Below are positions 1 to 8,143 of a stretch of DNA of 64,000 nucleotides, piece after piece (within the stretch, counting starts at the first letter, position 1; each line of letters begins with the position of its first letter). The stretch is taken from assembly GCF_018986435.1 (NCBI RefSeq), contig NZ_JAHMIN010000026.1:91490-155489 (forward strand), read 5' to 3'. The stretch is from Hahella sp. HN01. Its GTDB lineage: Bacteria; Pseudomonadota; Gammaproteobacteria; Pseudomonadales; Oleiphilaceae. A program made the translations under genes and the position numbers. A model generated the notes under the pieces. That model searched no databases, was not told the DNA's origin, and saw only the letters and a program-made list of their open reading frames with translations.

Positions 1-991
1 CCCCCCGCCGCTGGCGCCGACAAGCGCCGCCTTTTCCCCTGGATTGATATGCAAAGAAACGCCCTGCAACACGTCAGGGCCATCGCCGTAGGAAAAATGC
101 ACATTCTCCACATCCAGCGCGACGGTCCTTTTTCCGGCGAAGGGATTGGTTTGCGGCGGGGTTGGCGGCGTCGCTCTTCCATTCGTACTGCACCGCGTGA
201 TTGCGAACGCCCCAGGCGTGATCCAAAAGGCGACGAATGTAATGCTGTTCGCGGTTAGCGGCGCGGATCTGATGAATCCCATCCAGCGTTTCCGTCAGCG
301 CTTCCTGAAACAGCTCCAACGCCTGATTTTCCCGGCGCTTGAGTTCTTTGACCTTTTTACCGAGGCGCGTGGTCAGATAAATCACGAAGGGATTAAAAAA
401 CAGAATCAGCAGCGCCAACTGCCAGTGCACCCACAATAACACCGCCGCAGTGCCGACTATCGTCAGCAACGCCACCAGCAAACGGCTGACCGAGCTGCCG
501 ATGAATTGATCAATGGTATTGAGGTCAGTCACATAGCGGGACGCCACCGCGCCGCTCCCCATGACTTCGTACTCGGCCATGGAAATGCTGCTGAGGCGGC
601 TCAATAGATCCTGCCTGATACGGCAAATAATATCTTTGGAAATACTGGCGAAATGCCTGCCCTGCCACACATTCATGAGTAGAGAAAACGAGCGCAAGAC
701 CAGAGCGGCGAACACCATGACGCCAATGTAAAACGCAGCCCCGTGTAATGACTCTGGAGAATACTGGTTAATCAGCGCAATCACAGGACCAGGTTGCTCC
801 AGCAATACCTCATCCACCAGCAAAGGCAACAGTAACGGCACAGGGACCGCCGCCAATGTAGCCAGCACCGCGATCAGGTTCGCCCTCGCCAACTGCGGCT
901 TGTAGGCCAGCACCATATTCCGGATTCGCCGCCAGTCATATCGTTCGTTGGCGGTTTCAGTACGGTCAGTATGGCGTTGTTGGTCTGGCAA
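1..991 (-). pseudogene. ABC exporter (membrane-ATPase fusion), frame-broken and cut by window edge
   Basis: Type I ABC exporter half-transporter. Residues 1-276 read as an ABC membrane domain with four membrane spans (about residues 38-58, 84-105, 165-185 and 187-207) and the conserved cytoplasmic loop containing ALTETLDGIHQIRAANREQ. After KSDAAN the frame runs into junk and stops at 74. The nucleotide-binding domain continues in another frame from about position 165 to the window edge, with VENVHFSYGDGP and a Walker A beginning (GASGGG). Spans 5 and 6 and the linker, normally about 80 residues, are missing at the junction, so this looks like an internal out-of-frame deletion rather than a single-base error. 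The start is TTG, placed 5-6 bases after a GGAGGA ribosome binding site. The substrate cannot be told. Confidence 0.65.
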
Positions 992-1157
992 AATGTCCTC
1001 CGCGACTTACTTCGATCAAACGCAATGAAAAGCGTCTGGGCGACAGCCAGAACGGCGACGCAGACGCCTGTTGCGATGACTCCATTCTAGTGCGACGGCC
1101 TGACGGGCGCTAGCCGCATCTCGCCCTCCTCCAACAGACTTTTTCGACGGTTGGCGA

Positions 1158-1640
1158 TCAGCGCCGCTTAGGCGTCCAGGCCCAGATCATTTCCGCCATG
1201 ACCGGCTCTTTGTCTTCACTGTCAGTAATCGCGACAGCCACCGTCACTTCGCCTTTTTCAAGCGTCTGAATCGCGTGTACCTGCTCCTCCGTCAAATGGG
1301 CTTCCGCGCGCATATCGCCTTTCGCCCGCTTCACGTAATCCAGCTTCATGGTTTTAATGACCGGCACGGCGTGATCCGGCACATTCATTCCCACCAGGAA
1401 GCCCGTAGCCGACTCTGCAATCAACGCATTGGCGACAGCATGCACGGAGCCAATATGATTTCGCACGGCGCGACGATTTTTCAGTGTAATAACGCAACGG
1501 CGCTGGGTAAGCTCTTCCACGACGATACCCGTAGTTCCCGCGTACTTGACCGTCTTTCCGAAAAACAGAGACAAGGCTCTGCTGCGGGCGATCTCCGGCA
1601 ACAAATTAATTTTGCTGACAATAGACATTAATTTATTCAT
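1158..1640 (-). CDS. DUF4442 hotdog-fold protein (putative thioesterase-like)
   Basis: 160-residue cytoplasmic protein of the DUF4442 family, which has the hotdog fold of acyl-CoA thioesterases and is related to PaaI/YiiD C-terminal domains. The recognisable core is NRRAVRNHIGSVHAVANALIAESATG (about residues 56-80), where the N-H-x-G-S-x-H-A pattern marks the hotdog substrate pocket. No enzymatic activity has been firmly assigned to the family; acyl-thioester hydrolysis is inferred from the fold. The ATG follows GGTAAAGAAC. It is transcribed away from the acyl-CoA-binding protein gene at 1770, which hints at a shared theme of acyl-CoA handling. Confidence 0.8.
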   Translation of the reverse strand: MNKLMSIVSKINLLPEIARSRALSLFFGKTVKYAGTTGIVVEELTQRRCVITLKNRRAVRNHIGSVHAVANALIAESATGFLVGMNVPDHAVPVIKTMKLDYVKRAKGDMRAEAHLTEEQVHAIQTLEKGEVTVAVAITDSEDKEPVMAEMIWAWTPKRR

Positions 1641-1706
1641 GTTCTTTACCTGCGTTTATTATTGGGCCCCAGGCGACGAAACCGATCACGGAGGGGTTAA
1701 ATGACC

Positions 1707-1735
1707 TTCAGTCAGTTTTGCCGCCGGGCTATAAT
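1707..1735 (+). promoter_or_regulatory. Putative sigma-70 promoter of the acyl-CoA-binding protein gene
   Basis: A perfect TATAAT lies at 1730-1735 with a weak -35 match (TTCAGT, 1707-1712) 17 bases upstream. Transcription would begin near 1742 and give a leader of about 28 bases with AAGGA before the start codon. The -35 matches only three of six consensus bases. Confidence 0.4.
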
Positions 1736-1769
1736 GCCCTTTCACACCCAAACAGTTAAGGACTATGCA

Positions 1770-2042
1770 ATGAGTGACTTACAAAAAGCGTTCGAAGAAG
1801 CGCTCAATTACGTCAAAACCGCCGAGGGCGACTTCTCTCCCTCCAATGAAATGAAGCTGGAAATGTATGCGCTTTTCAAACAGGCCAGCGAAGGCGATGT
1901 CAGCGGTTCCCGTCCCGGTATGATGGATTTCGTGGGACGCGCCAAGTACGATGCCTGGGCGAAGCTGCAAGGGGTGTCCAAAGATGAAGCGATGCAGCGT
2001 TATGTGGACGTCATCGCCGATCTGAAAAAGCGCTACAGCTAA
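1770..2042 (+). CDS. Acyl-CoA-binding protein (ACBP)
   Basis: 90-residue four-helix acyl-CoA-binding protein that binds medium and long-chain acyl-CoA esters with high affinity and acts as a cytosolic pool former and carrier. The family signature is clear: LEMYALFKQASEGDVSGSRPGMMDFVGRAKYDAWAKL-type sequence in residues 30-67, with the conserved Tyr, Lys and Trp that contact the CoA moiety, then GVSKDEAMQRYVDVI. An open frame continues upstream to 1701, but the ATG at 1770 gives the normal family length and has AAGGA six to seven bases upstream. ACBPs are universal in eukaryotes and patchy in bacteria, so presence here is mildly notable but known in marine Gammaproteobacteria. Confidence 0.93.
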   Translation: MSDLQKAFEEALNYVKTAEGDFSPSNEMKLEMYALFKQASEGDVSGSRPGMMDFVGRAKYDAWAKLQGVSKDEAMQRYVDVIADLKKRYS

Positions 2043-2051
2043 GCGCTTGCC

Positions 2052-2078
2052 GGGAAACGGGCGCTGAGTTCGTTTCCC
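2052..2078 (+). terminator. Hairpin after ACBP gene, possible weak terminator
   Basis: An 8-bp perfect stem (GGGAAACG at 2052-2059 with CGTTTCCC at 2071-2078) sits ten bases after the ACBP stop codon. It is followed only by TTTGTCTC, so termination strength is uncertain. Confidence 0.4.
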
Positions 2079-2241
2079 TTTGTCTCTCCAATTAGACTCA
2101 TCCCAGAGCCCGAAAAACCTAACAAAATAATCAACCGGCAATAGTTTGCAAAAGCTTCATCAAACCAACTTTGCAGGCAACATTTCGTTGTAATAGAATT
2201 TAAGGATAATTATAAAAAGAAGAACCAGCGAGGTTATCGTA

Positions 2242-2559
2242 ATGGAAACTGCTGAATTAATGTTGCCGAACGAACCTGAATTTATTTGCCAATTGAAGCA
2301 GGCGATTGAGTCGCAGGGCTTCAGTCCCCGCACCGAACACTCTTACCTGCATTGGATTTATCGCTTCATTTCCTTTAATCAAAACCGCAGTCCAAAAGAA
2401 CTTGGCGAAAAAGACGTGCGTCGCTTTCTGCGCTATGTCGCTACAACCCTGAGCGCTTCGCCTGCGCGCTGTAAACAGGCACTGAAGGCATTACGCTTCA
2501 TGTATCAGGATGTGCTGAAAAAACCACTGCCAGGACTGGATGATATGCAACCCGCCTAA
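2242..2559 (+). CDS. Isolated integrase-type SAM-like DNA-binding domain
   Basis: 105-residue protein matching only the N-terminal SAM-like (core-binding) domain of integron-integrase and related tyrosine recombinases. The pattern is IESQGFSPRTEHSYLHWIYRFISF, then G-E-K-D-VRRFLRYVA and SASPARCKQALKALRFMYQDVL, close to IntI-type N-domains. The catalytic domain with the R-H-R-Y residues is absent: the frame ends after MQPA, and the DNA downstream to 2955 codes for an unrelated protein on the other strand. It has its own ATG with AGG upstream and keeps good codon use, so it may be a stand-alone DNA-binding protein rather than a fresh remnant. Its function is unknown; DNA binding is inferred. Confidence 0.7.
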   Translation: METAELMLPNEPEFICQLKQAIESQGFSPRTEHSYLHWIYRFISFNQNRSPKELGEKDVRRFLRYVATTLSASPARCKQALKALRFMYQDVLKKPLPGLDDMQPA

Positions 2560-2580
2560 CGACGATCTTCGGGCCTGCAG

Positions 2581-2955
2581 TTAGCGCTCTGTCGTAATCA
2601 GATAATCGTAAATATGGGTCGTCGGCGTCACGGGCGTGAAGCGAGGCTGTGGCGCATCAGCGGGAATGGATAGCGCCCGAAACTCATCCTGCGTTTCCCT
2701 TTTTTCAGCTTGAGCAGTGCGTTCCTTTAGTTCAAAAGGCGCATCAGTCTCTTCTCCCGCCGCTGGAGCATCCAAAGAGCCACCGATGACAGCCGCGGAT
2801 AACGCGGTAGAGTCCAGAGACTGCAAAGGAAAGGTTTCGAGCGTCGACTTTTCTTTATACCCCTCCTGAACGACAGGAGCTTCCGCCGCCATCGCCTGAG
2901 CACAGAAGCAAAAGGATACGGTAACAGACAATAATATTTTTCTTGTTGTGAACAT
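2581..2955 (-). CDS. Hypothetical secreted protein
   Basis: 124-residue protein of unknown function. The start at 2955 is preferred over an upstream GTG/ATG extension to 3036 because it has GGGGA nine bases upstream and opens directly into a Sec signal peptide (residues 1-24, hydrophobic core ILLSVTVSFCFCAQAMA, cleavage after AMA). The mature part is acidic, low in aromatic residues and probably mostly disordered, rich in Ala, Glu and Pro, and ends with HIYDYLITTER. No conserved domain is recognised. It lies between the isolated SAM-like domain gene and the VanZ-type gene, on the same strand as the latter but about 100 bases downstream, so co-transcription is possible. Confidence 0.6.
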   Translation of the reverse strand: MFTTRKILLSVTVSFCFCAQAMAAEAPVVQEGYKEKSTLETFPLQSLDSTALSAAVIGGSLDAPAAGEETDAPFELKERTAQAEKRETQDEFRALSIPADAPQPRFTPVTPTTHIYDYLITTER

Positions 2956-3060
2956 GACTATCCCCAGCAAATATTGATCAGGGTATCGTCCTATTCTATG
3001 GACGGCGCAGGCGGGTTCACCGCCTTTCGCCGTCATTCGTGACCAAGTTCACAAGGTGAA

Positions 3061-4026
3061 TTACTTTTCCAGACGGATGTTATCGACAATCATCCACTTG
3101 GCGCCGTAATCATGGGTCGTGAAGATGAAGAAGTTGCGCACATCGGATACATCCAGACGACGGCCGGATTTAGTCATGGTCCACTCGTCAAAATCCAGGG
3201 TGTAGTCATTCCACCCTTTCTTAGCCTGAAGGCGAATATTAACCCGGTCCTCAAACTTGTCTGTCGGCATGTCCAAATAGAACCCATCGTCCAAACGAAC
3301 AGCTACATGCATGTCCTTCTCTGCGTACACGGAAAACGACAGCTTGGAATAGCCAGTCCAGTCGCGAGGAAACTCAATGAAAGACGCGCCCGGGAAAACA
3401 TCCTGTTTGCGCAATTCGATATACAGCGCCTGCTCGCCATGGCTGGCGTGCTCCCGGGTAAGTTTGATCACCCGTCCTGTCCAGCGCTGACGATCACGGG
3501 CGGTTTCAAAATCCGCCAGCACAGGGAACTCTGCGCTTTGATGCAGTGAGATGTTAACCGCCTTCGCCACCGGCAAGCATGTGTACAAAAACGCAGCGAT
3601 AGCCAAGACACAACGCAGAACGACGAAAGAGCGATGACGTACGCCTTCCGACGGCATCACCAGCATCAATCCCATCAGGGCGCCGGCGACATCCGCGAAC
3701 ACATCTCCCCATGAAGGAGAACGCCCGATATGCGCCTGAATCAATTCCACCACGCCAGCGAATACGAACGCCGCCACGGGCGTCAGCAACCACAGTCTAT
3801 TGGCGCCGAATCGGCGTATCTGCGGTAGACGCAACGCCAACGCCACCACAACGGCGGTCCAGACGACATGACCGAAATCCCAAAGCGCGTTGTACAGCAT
3901 GGAGGAGCTTTTGTGAGGCCCCACATCCGCAAACAACAAATACAGGCCCGCGACAAACGCCAGACCGAACATCCAATGAAACTTACTTCTCTGAACAGGC
4001 GCCTGTGGCGCAGTCGCATACATCAT
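3061..4026 (-). CDS. VanZ-like membrane protein with C-terminal carbohydrate-binding-like domain
   Basis: About 321 residues. The N-terminal half is a VanZ-type integral membrane domain with four or five spans, including the motif AGVVELIQAHIGRSPSWGDV followed by a glycine-rich span (ADVAGALMGLML), which matches the VanZ family Q-x(5-8)-R-x(3)-D-x(2)-N/D-x(2)-G pattern. The C-terminal 160 residues (from FPVLADFETARDRQRW) look like a galactose-binding or CIA30/CBM11-type beta-sandwich ending in KWMIVDNIRLEK, presumably periplasmic. The start at 4026 (two tandem ATGs) is chosen because the longer frame begins with TTG at 4062, inside greB. The role is unknown; VanZ itself gives low-level teicoplanin resistance in enterococci, but most homologues are uncharacterised. 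Confidence 0.75.
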   Translation of the reverse strand: MMYATAPQAPVQRSKFHWMFGLAFVAGLYLLFADVGPHKSSSMLYNALWDFGHVVWTAVVVALALRLPQIRRFGANRLWLLTPVAAFVFAGVVELIQAHIGRSPSWGDVFADVAGALMGLMLVMPSEGVRHRSFVVLRCVLAIAAFLYTCLPVAKAVNISLHQSAEFPVLADFETARDRQRWTGRVIKLTREHASHGEQALYIELRKQDVFPGASFIEFPRDWTGYSKLSFSVYAEKDMHVAVRLDDGFYLDMPTDKFEDRVNIRLQAKKGWNDYTLDFDEWTMTKSGRRLDVSDVRNFFIFTTHDYGAKWMIVDNIRLEK

Positions 4027-4049
4027 AGTCACCCGCGGAACCAAACGCT

Positions 4050-4553
4050 TTACGCGCCGCAATATTCAATTTCAATTACAAAATAGGACTTCCGGCCGGA
4101 AGGCGTCGTCACTATCACTTCATCATCTACTTGCTTCTTCAACAGCGCCTTCGCCATAGGGGAGTCAACGCTGATGTAACCTTTTTGAGCGCCCAGCTCG
4201 TCCGATCCAACGATGCGGTAACGATGCTCATCGCCTTCTTCGTCTTCCAAGGTCACCCAGGCACCAAAATAAACCCGGCTTTGGTCCTCCGGCGGACGAT
4301 CCACCACCTTGAGCTCATCCAACCGCTTGGTCAGGTAGCGAACGCGCCGATCTATCTCACGCAGTTGTTTTTTGCCATAGATATACTCGGCGTTTTCACT
4401 GCGGTCGCCCATTGCCGCGGCTTCAGACACGGCCTTGGTGACTTCCGGGCGTTTTACTTTCCACAAATACTGTAGCTCTTCGCGCAAGGTGCGCTCGCCT
4501 TCCGAGGTGATATAACGGGCTTTCGGAGGGCTGGGAGGGCGATAACGACTCAT
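4050..4553 (-). CDS. greB: Transcription elongation factor GreB
   Basis: 167 residues, the usual GreB length. GreB enters the secondary channel of RNA polymerase and stimulates cleavage of backtracked RNA. The N-terminal coiled coil (about residues 15-85) carries the loop MGDRSENAEYIYGKKQLREIDRRVRYL, with the Asp and Glu that complete the polymerase cleavage site. The C-terminal FKBP-like domain contains DSPMAKALLKKQVDDEVIV. It resembles GreB more than GreA by the IYGKK-x-LREID-RRVRYL stretch and the basic coiled coil. The ATG at 4551-4553 is preceded by GGTGAGA. The VanZ-type gene follows 23 bases downstream on the same strand. Confidence 0.95.
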   Translation of the reverse strand: MSRYRPPSPPKARYITSEGERTLREELQYLWKVKRPEVTKAVSEAAAMGDRSENAEYIYGKKQLREIDRRVRYLTKRLDELKVVDRPPEDQSRVYFGAWVTLEDEEGDEHRYRIVGSDELGAQKGYISVDSPMAKALLKKQVDDEVIVTTPSGRKSYFVIEIEYCGA

Positions 4554-4582
4554 CTTAAGTTCTCACCATAAACTGGGCGCGC

Positions 4583-5020
4583 TCAAGGACGCTCACGCTT
4601 GCTTTTTTTGAAAAGATAAGCGCCAGTGAACGCCGCAATCAAACCGCCGACATAACCCACAACGAACACGTATGAGGGAATCAACGTTGCGTCGCTTTCC
4701 CCGCTCCCGGAACTGAGCGCAAACTGCATAACCGTCAGCAGCCCCCACATGGCCAAAACGTGCCAATACTCCAGGAATCCCGCCATTCTAGCTGTCAGAT
4801 AGCCCGCCAGACCATCAAAAGCAATACCTACTCCTATCAGAATAGCCATTAGCGCAAAGGCGTCGCTGGGGTTGCCGAGGAATGCCTCAAGCTCCTCTTT
4901 GGAGGCGCCTCCTGCATGCATCATCGCAAGATAAAAGCCAGCTATGAGCCGAATGGCGATTATAGAGCCGCCAAGGTCAAAAACAGTTCCTAGAATGACT
5001 GCTCGGAAATTCAACGTCAT
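4583..5020 (-). CDS. Hypothetical multi-span membrane protein
   Basis: 145 residues with about four hydrophobic segments (roughly 8-28, 48-70, 80-103 and 115-138) and a short basic C-terminus (FKKSKRERP). No family is recognised. The frame stays open to 5254, but the upstream part would read through a strong minus-strand terminator at 5142-5169 and has unusual composition, so the ATG at 5018-5020, at the start of the first membrane segment, is chosen. The ribosome binding site is weak. It ends 29 bases before greB on the same strand; since minus-strand transcription runs from this gene into greB, both may share a transcript. Confidence 0.65.
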   Translation of the reverse strand: MTLNFRAVILGTVFDLGGSIIAIRLIAGFYLAMMHAGGASKEELEAFLGNPSDAFALMAILIGVGIAFDGLAGYLTARMAGFLEYWHVLAMWGLLTVMQFALSSGSGESDATLIPSYVFVVGYVGGLIAAFTGAYLFKKSKRERP

Positions 5021-5141
5021 AAGAAAATTAACTGCCGTATCTGCACGATGAGTTGACTGGCGCCGTATGTCCCCTGTTTGATGGCCACCGGTAAGCAGGG
5101 ACTGAGGCGTTGGTACAGGGTCAAATTCTATCGCGGCGGAC

Positions 5142-5169
5142 AAAAAAAATCCCCTGCAAAACAGGGGAT
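5142..5169 (-). terminator. Strong rho-independent terminator without an obvious upstream gene
   Basis: On the minus strand an 8-bp stem (ATCCCCTG / CAGGGGAT, loop of five) is followed directly by eight T residues. It points in the same direction as the membrane protein gene at 4583-5020 but lies upstream of it. The nearest candidate transcript would start between 5170 and the TetR gene at 5554. Confidence 0.8.
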
Positions 5170-5553
5170 AATCTAGGCAGTGGCTAACGCTCTTAAAAAA
5201 AACAACACTCAAGGGCAGGACAACAACTACGTCAACTGGCACATAAAAAAACAAACCTAAAACACTGTGCGTTGCGCGTTTGGGTGAAACCTTCTTTTCA
5301 CCATCCTTGGAGCTAAGACTACGGGATGGCTTATTGCCCCAAGGTGGATTAATTATTAACCTTTTTTAAAGGGCGGAATTCGTTTGAAAATATGACTTAA
5401 CTTTCTGTTTTCAGAGAATATTCAGGGATACTTGACTTTCATCATGAAAAATTCCCGTTTTCCTGCATTCAATAGTTGAATTTAGGGTTCCGCCACTGTT
5501 ATTGTCACGAACTAATCTGATGCAATCGGAATACCCCAGGTTAGATAGAGCTA
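5170..5553. other. AT-rich intergenic region, possible small RNA on the minus strand
   Basis: 384 bases with no convincing protein gene. Two adjacent inverted repeats stand out: GGTGAAA/TTTCACC (5283-5289 with 5296-5302) and CCATCC/GGATGG (5301-5306 with 5324-5329). On the minus strand these would form hairpins upstream of the terminator at 5142-5169; the second contains an AAGGA element. The region also holds the upstream sequence of the TetR gene at 5554. I found no convincing -35/-10 pair for a minus-strand start. Confidence 0.35.
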
Positions 5554-6210
5554 ATGCGCCCAGTCAGGCCCCCCGAAGAAGTTGAGCAACTTAAAAGGAA
5601 TATTCTCGATGTGGCCTTGCGCCTCATCGTTCAGGAAGGATTCGCCGCCCTCACCATGCGCAGGCTTGGCAAAGCCCTCGGCATGACCGCGCCGAACCTC
5701 TACAACTATTACCAAAGCAAAGACGAAATCTACGTCACCCTGATGATTCAGGGCTTCAGCAAACTCCGCGCCTATCTGATAAAGAGAGCGGATGCGGAGC
5801 AAGACGCCATCGCCCGCGGACGCGCTATCATGCGCGGCTACATTGAGTTTGGACTCAGCCAGCCCGAGCATTATGAGCTGATGTTCTCCTCTCACGCGCC
5901 AAAATTCCGTGAATACAAAGGAACAGACATAGAACCTCTGTCCAATCAGGAATACGCGCTTTCCATGGAAGTGGCCAATTTCGCTGAGACTTGTCTGCAG
6001 TCAGTCCTGGATCGTGTCGGCCTAAACGCATCCGGCGATCAGCGCCGCACCATGTTGATCGAACTATGGAGCCTGCTGCATGGCATGGTCAGCCTTCATT
6101 TGACAGGCAATACCGCTTATTTGACGGATACGCCGCTGGAAACCTACGAGCACATATTGGATTTGCTGCTGCAGCGATTTGTGGATCGCCACCGGGAACA
6201 ACAAAGCTAA
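5554..6210 (+). CDS. TetR/AcrR family transcriptional regulator
   Basis: 218-residue one-component regulator. The N-terminal helix-turn-helix is typical: ILDVALRLIVQEGFAALTMRRLGKALGMTAPNLYNYYQSKDEIYVTL (about residues 16-64), with the recognition helix around TAPNLYNYY. The C-terminal ligand domain contains a W-S-L-L-H-G-M-V-S-L motif (about 172-181), the hallmark of the WHG-type TetR C-terminal domain. Ligand and targets are unknown. The next gene downstream on the same strand is a small hypothetical protein at 6344, 134 bases away; the minus-strand genes upstream are separated by the intergenic region at 5170-5553, so the regulator does not have an obvious divergent target immediately beside it. 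Confidence 0.9.
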   Translation: MRPVRPPEEVEQLKRNILDVALRLIVQEGFAALTMRRLGKALGMTAPNLYNYYQSKDEIYVTLMIQGFSKLRAYLIKRADAEQDAIARGRAIMRGYIEFGLSQPEHYELMFSSHAPKFREYKGTDIEPLSNQEYALSMEVANFAETCLQSVLDRVGLNASGDQRRTMLIELWSLLHGMVSLHLTGNTAYLTDTPLETYEHILDLLLQRFVDRHREQQS

Positions 6211-6343
6211 AGCGCTCAGTTCAGGCAAGCCCAGCAAGGCCGGGGCGGGATGGAAAAATTAGGTTGTCTCCTCTATTTTTTGTAGGTAGGTTCTGCACAA
6301 CCTCATCACCTATCCTAGCGGACAGCCCAGGGAAAAATTCATC

Positions 6344-6640
6344 ATGAAGACCCAAGATATTCTCAATAATGCATTGAACGGGCTCGATTACATCGGCTAC
6401 CAATTGGAGCACTACGGCGTCACAGACAAAGTAAACCGCCACGCCGTCCTGGCGTTCATTATGGCGGAGCAAAAACATCTTGAAGGCGAACTGGATAGCA
6501 TCAGCGCTCGCGTAGGGGTGCAGAAAGCCAGAATTGAGCGGGCGCGCAGGCAAGTGGAAGGGCTCGTGAATACCACCCTGGAAACGGCCGCTTATCCGCT
6601 CAAACAAACTCTGAGCCTGATAAGATCCCGCCTGAACTAA
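6344..6640 (+). CDS. Hypothetical small helical protein
   Basis: 98 residues, no signal peptide and no membrane span. It is predicted by eye to be almost entirely helical: residues 35-75 (MAEQKHLEGELDSISARV followed by QKARIERARRQVEGL) have heptad-like spacing suggesting a coiled coil. The ATG has CAGGGA eleven bases upstream. Function is unrecognised. The repeated GluGlu/ArgArg pattern is reminiscent of granule-associated or membrane-peripheral helical proteins, but no such assignment can be supported. It may be expressed independently or from the TetR transcript; a run of purine/pyrimidine-rich inverted sequence follows at about 6672-6705. Confidence 0.65.
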   Translation: MKTQDILNNALNGLDYIGYQLEHYGVTDKVNRHAVLAFIMAEQKHLEGELDSISARVGVQKARIERARRQVEGLVNTTLETAAYPLKQTLSLIRSRLN

Positions 6641-6709
6641 GTTTTCTCTCGATACGATTGAAGAGGACTGCAGGAGAGGAAGAGTAGGACTTTCCCTCTC
6701 CTCTCAACG

Positions 6710-8143
6710 TCAGCTTGGCAAGGCGGGCGTTTTTCCCGGCGAGTCCTGCTCCGGCGCAGATGCAGCAGGCAGCGCTTTGGGGATAGGTAATTTCATTTCA
6801 GCACGCAAACCAGGCTGGTTATCCCTCAACTCCAACGCGCCTTTGTGCATTTCGCACACGGCCTTCACCATACTCAGCCCCAACCCGTTGCCCGGCAAGC
6901 CCCGCGTCTTATCTACCCGATAAAACCGCTGCACCACCTTGTCGCGCTCGTCTTCGGCAATACCAGGGCCTTCATCCCATATGCTGATGACAGCTTGGTC
7001 AAACGCCCGCAATCTGACACCGACGTTACCGTTTACTGGGGTATATTTGATGGCGTTATCCAGCAAGTTAGCGATGGCCTGGAACAGTAAATCCCGGTCG
7101 CCCTTCACGATAATGCCCTGGGCGAGGTCCAGCGACAGTGTCTGCGACTTATCCGCCGCCAAAGCTTCATATAACTCAACGGCGTCGGCCACCAGGCCAT
7201 GCAGATCCACCTCAGAGAAGTTGGCGCTATAGCCGCCAGATTCGATACGCGCGATTCGCAGCAATGCATTGAACGTCTGTAATAGCTGATCCGCCTCGCC
7301 GATGATTTCCTGCACCACGGCGCGGGCATCCTCAGGCAGATCCTTCTGGCATAACAACTCCAGTCGACCGCGGACACGGGTCAATGGCGTTCGCAAATCA
7401 TGTGCGATGTTGTCAGAGACGTGACGAACTCCCGCCATCAGGGCTTCGATCTGGTCCAGCATACGGTTCAAGTGATCCGCCAGCTCGTCGAAGTCATCAC
7501 CAGAGCCGCGCACTGGAACGCGCAATGACAGGTTACCCTGCATAATCTGACGGCTGGTGTGGGTGATCGCTTCAATTCGCCGTCGCGTACTTTTCGCCAG
7601 CGCCACGCCCCCCAGAAAAGCCAATCCAAGGGTAATGGCCACCCCCCAGGTCAGTGAGCGCTCGATCAACTCCCGCACCCGGAAAAGATCAAAGATATCC
7701 CGCCCCACTAACAAACGGTAGCCGCCTCGTAGCGTGAACACGCGCGCGCGCGCCATGTGGGGAGCTGCGAAGCGGCCTCCTGAACGATTCAGATAAAAGC
7801 CGATCCAACCGTCTTCATCTTCCACCAAAGCAGGCCACTCATTCAGATTACCCGCCAGCGGCTGCAGGTCGGAATTGACCAGCAGATACAATGATTCGCC
7901 TTGAGGATCGTTCAGTACTCGCTCATTCATGACGCTGACCATACCGCGCAGCCCTTGCCGACGATATTGCTCAGCCAGTCCTTGAATCTCAGCCTGGATG
8001 GTTTCGTCGAACTGGGCGGACATGAAACCTACTGTCGCCCAGTAAATGAAGCCTAGAAGGAAGAGTACAGAGGCTGCGAAGAGCAGCATGTACAATATTG
8101 CGAACTGAAATGCCGAGGTGCGTAATAGCTTAGGCAGCTTCAC
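6710..8143 (-). CDS. Sensor histidine kinase (two-component system)
   Basis: 477 residues. Order of parts: first membrane span (about 14-40), a periplasmic domain of about 130 residues, second span (about 168-188), HAMP linker, dimerisation/phosphoacceptor helix with His248 in NIAHDLRTPLTRVRG, and an HATPase domain with N box (NLLDNAIKYTPVNG), G1 (DEGPGI), F (FYRVDK) and G2 (GNGLGLSMV). The start is a GTG that overlaps the end of the response regulator gene by 14 bases; upstream ATGs lie inside that gene in another frame. Together with the regulator it forms a normal OmpR/EnvZ-class pair. The stimulus is unknown. Confidence 0.92.
   Translation of the reverse strand: MKLPKLLRTSAFQFAILYMLLFAASVLFLLGFIYWATVGFMSAQFDETIQAEIQGLAEQYRRQGLRGMVSVMNERVLNDPQGESLYLLVNSDLQPLAGNLNEWPALVEDEDGWIGFYLNRSGGRFAAPHMARARVFTLRGGYRLLVGRDIFDLFRVRELIERSLTWGVAITLGLAFLGGVALAKSTRRRIEAITHTSRQIMQGNLSLRVPVRGSGDDFDELADHLNRMLDQIEALMAGVRHVSDNIAHDLRTPLTRVRGRLELLCQKDLPEDARAVVQEIIGEADQLLQTFNALLRIARIESGGYSANFSEVDLHGLVADAVELYEALAADKSQTLSLDLAQGIIVKGDRDLLFQAIANLLDNAIKYTPVNGNVGVRLRAFDQAVISIWDEGPGIAEDERDKVVQRFYRVDKTRGLPGNGLGLSMVKAVCEMHKGALELRDNQPGLRAEMKLPIPKALPAASAPEQDSPGKTPALPS

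Noticed and set aside
5021-5254. N-terminal extension of the membrane protein at 4583
   Set aside because: It would cross a strong terminator at 5142-5169; the ATG at 5020 is better.
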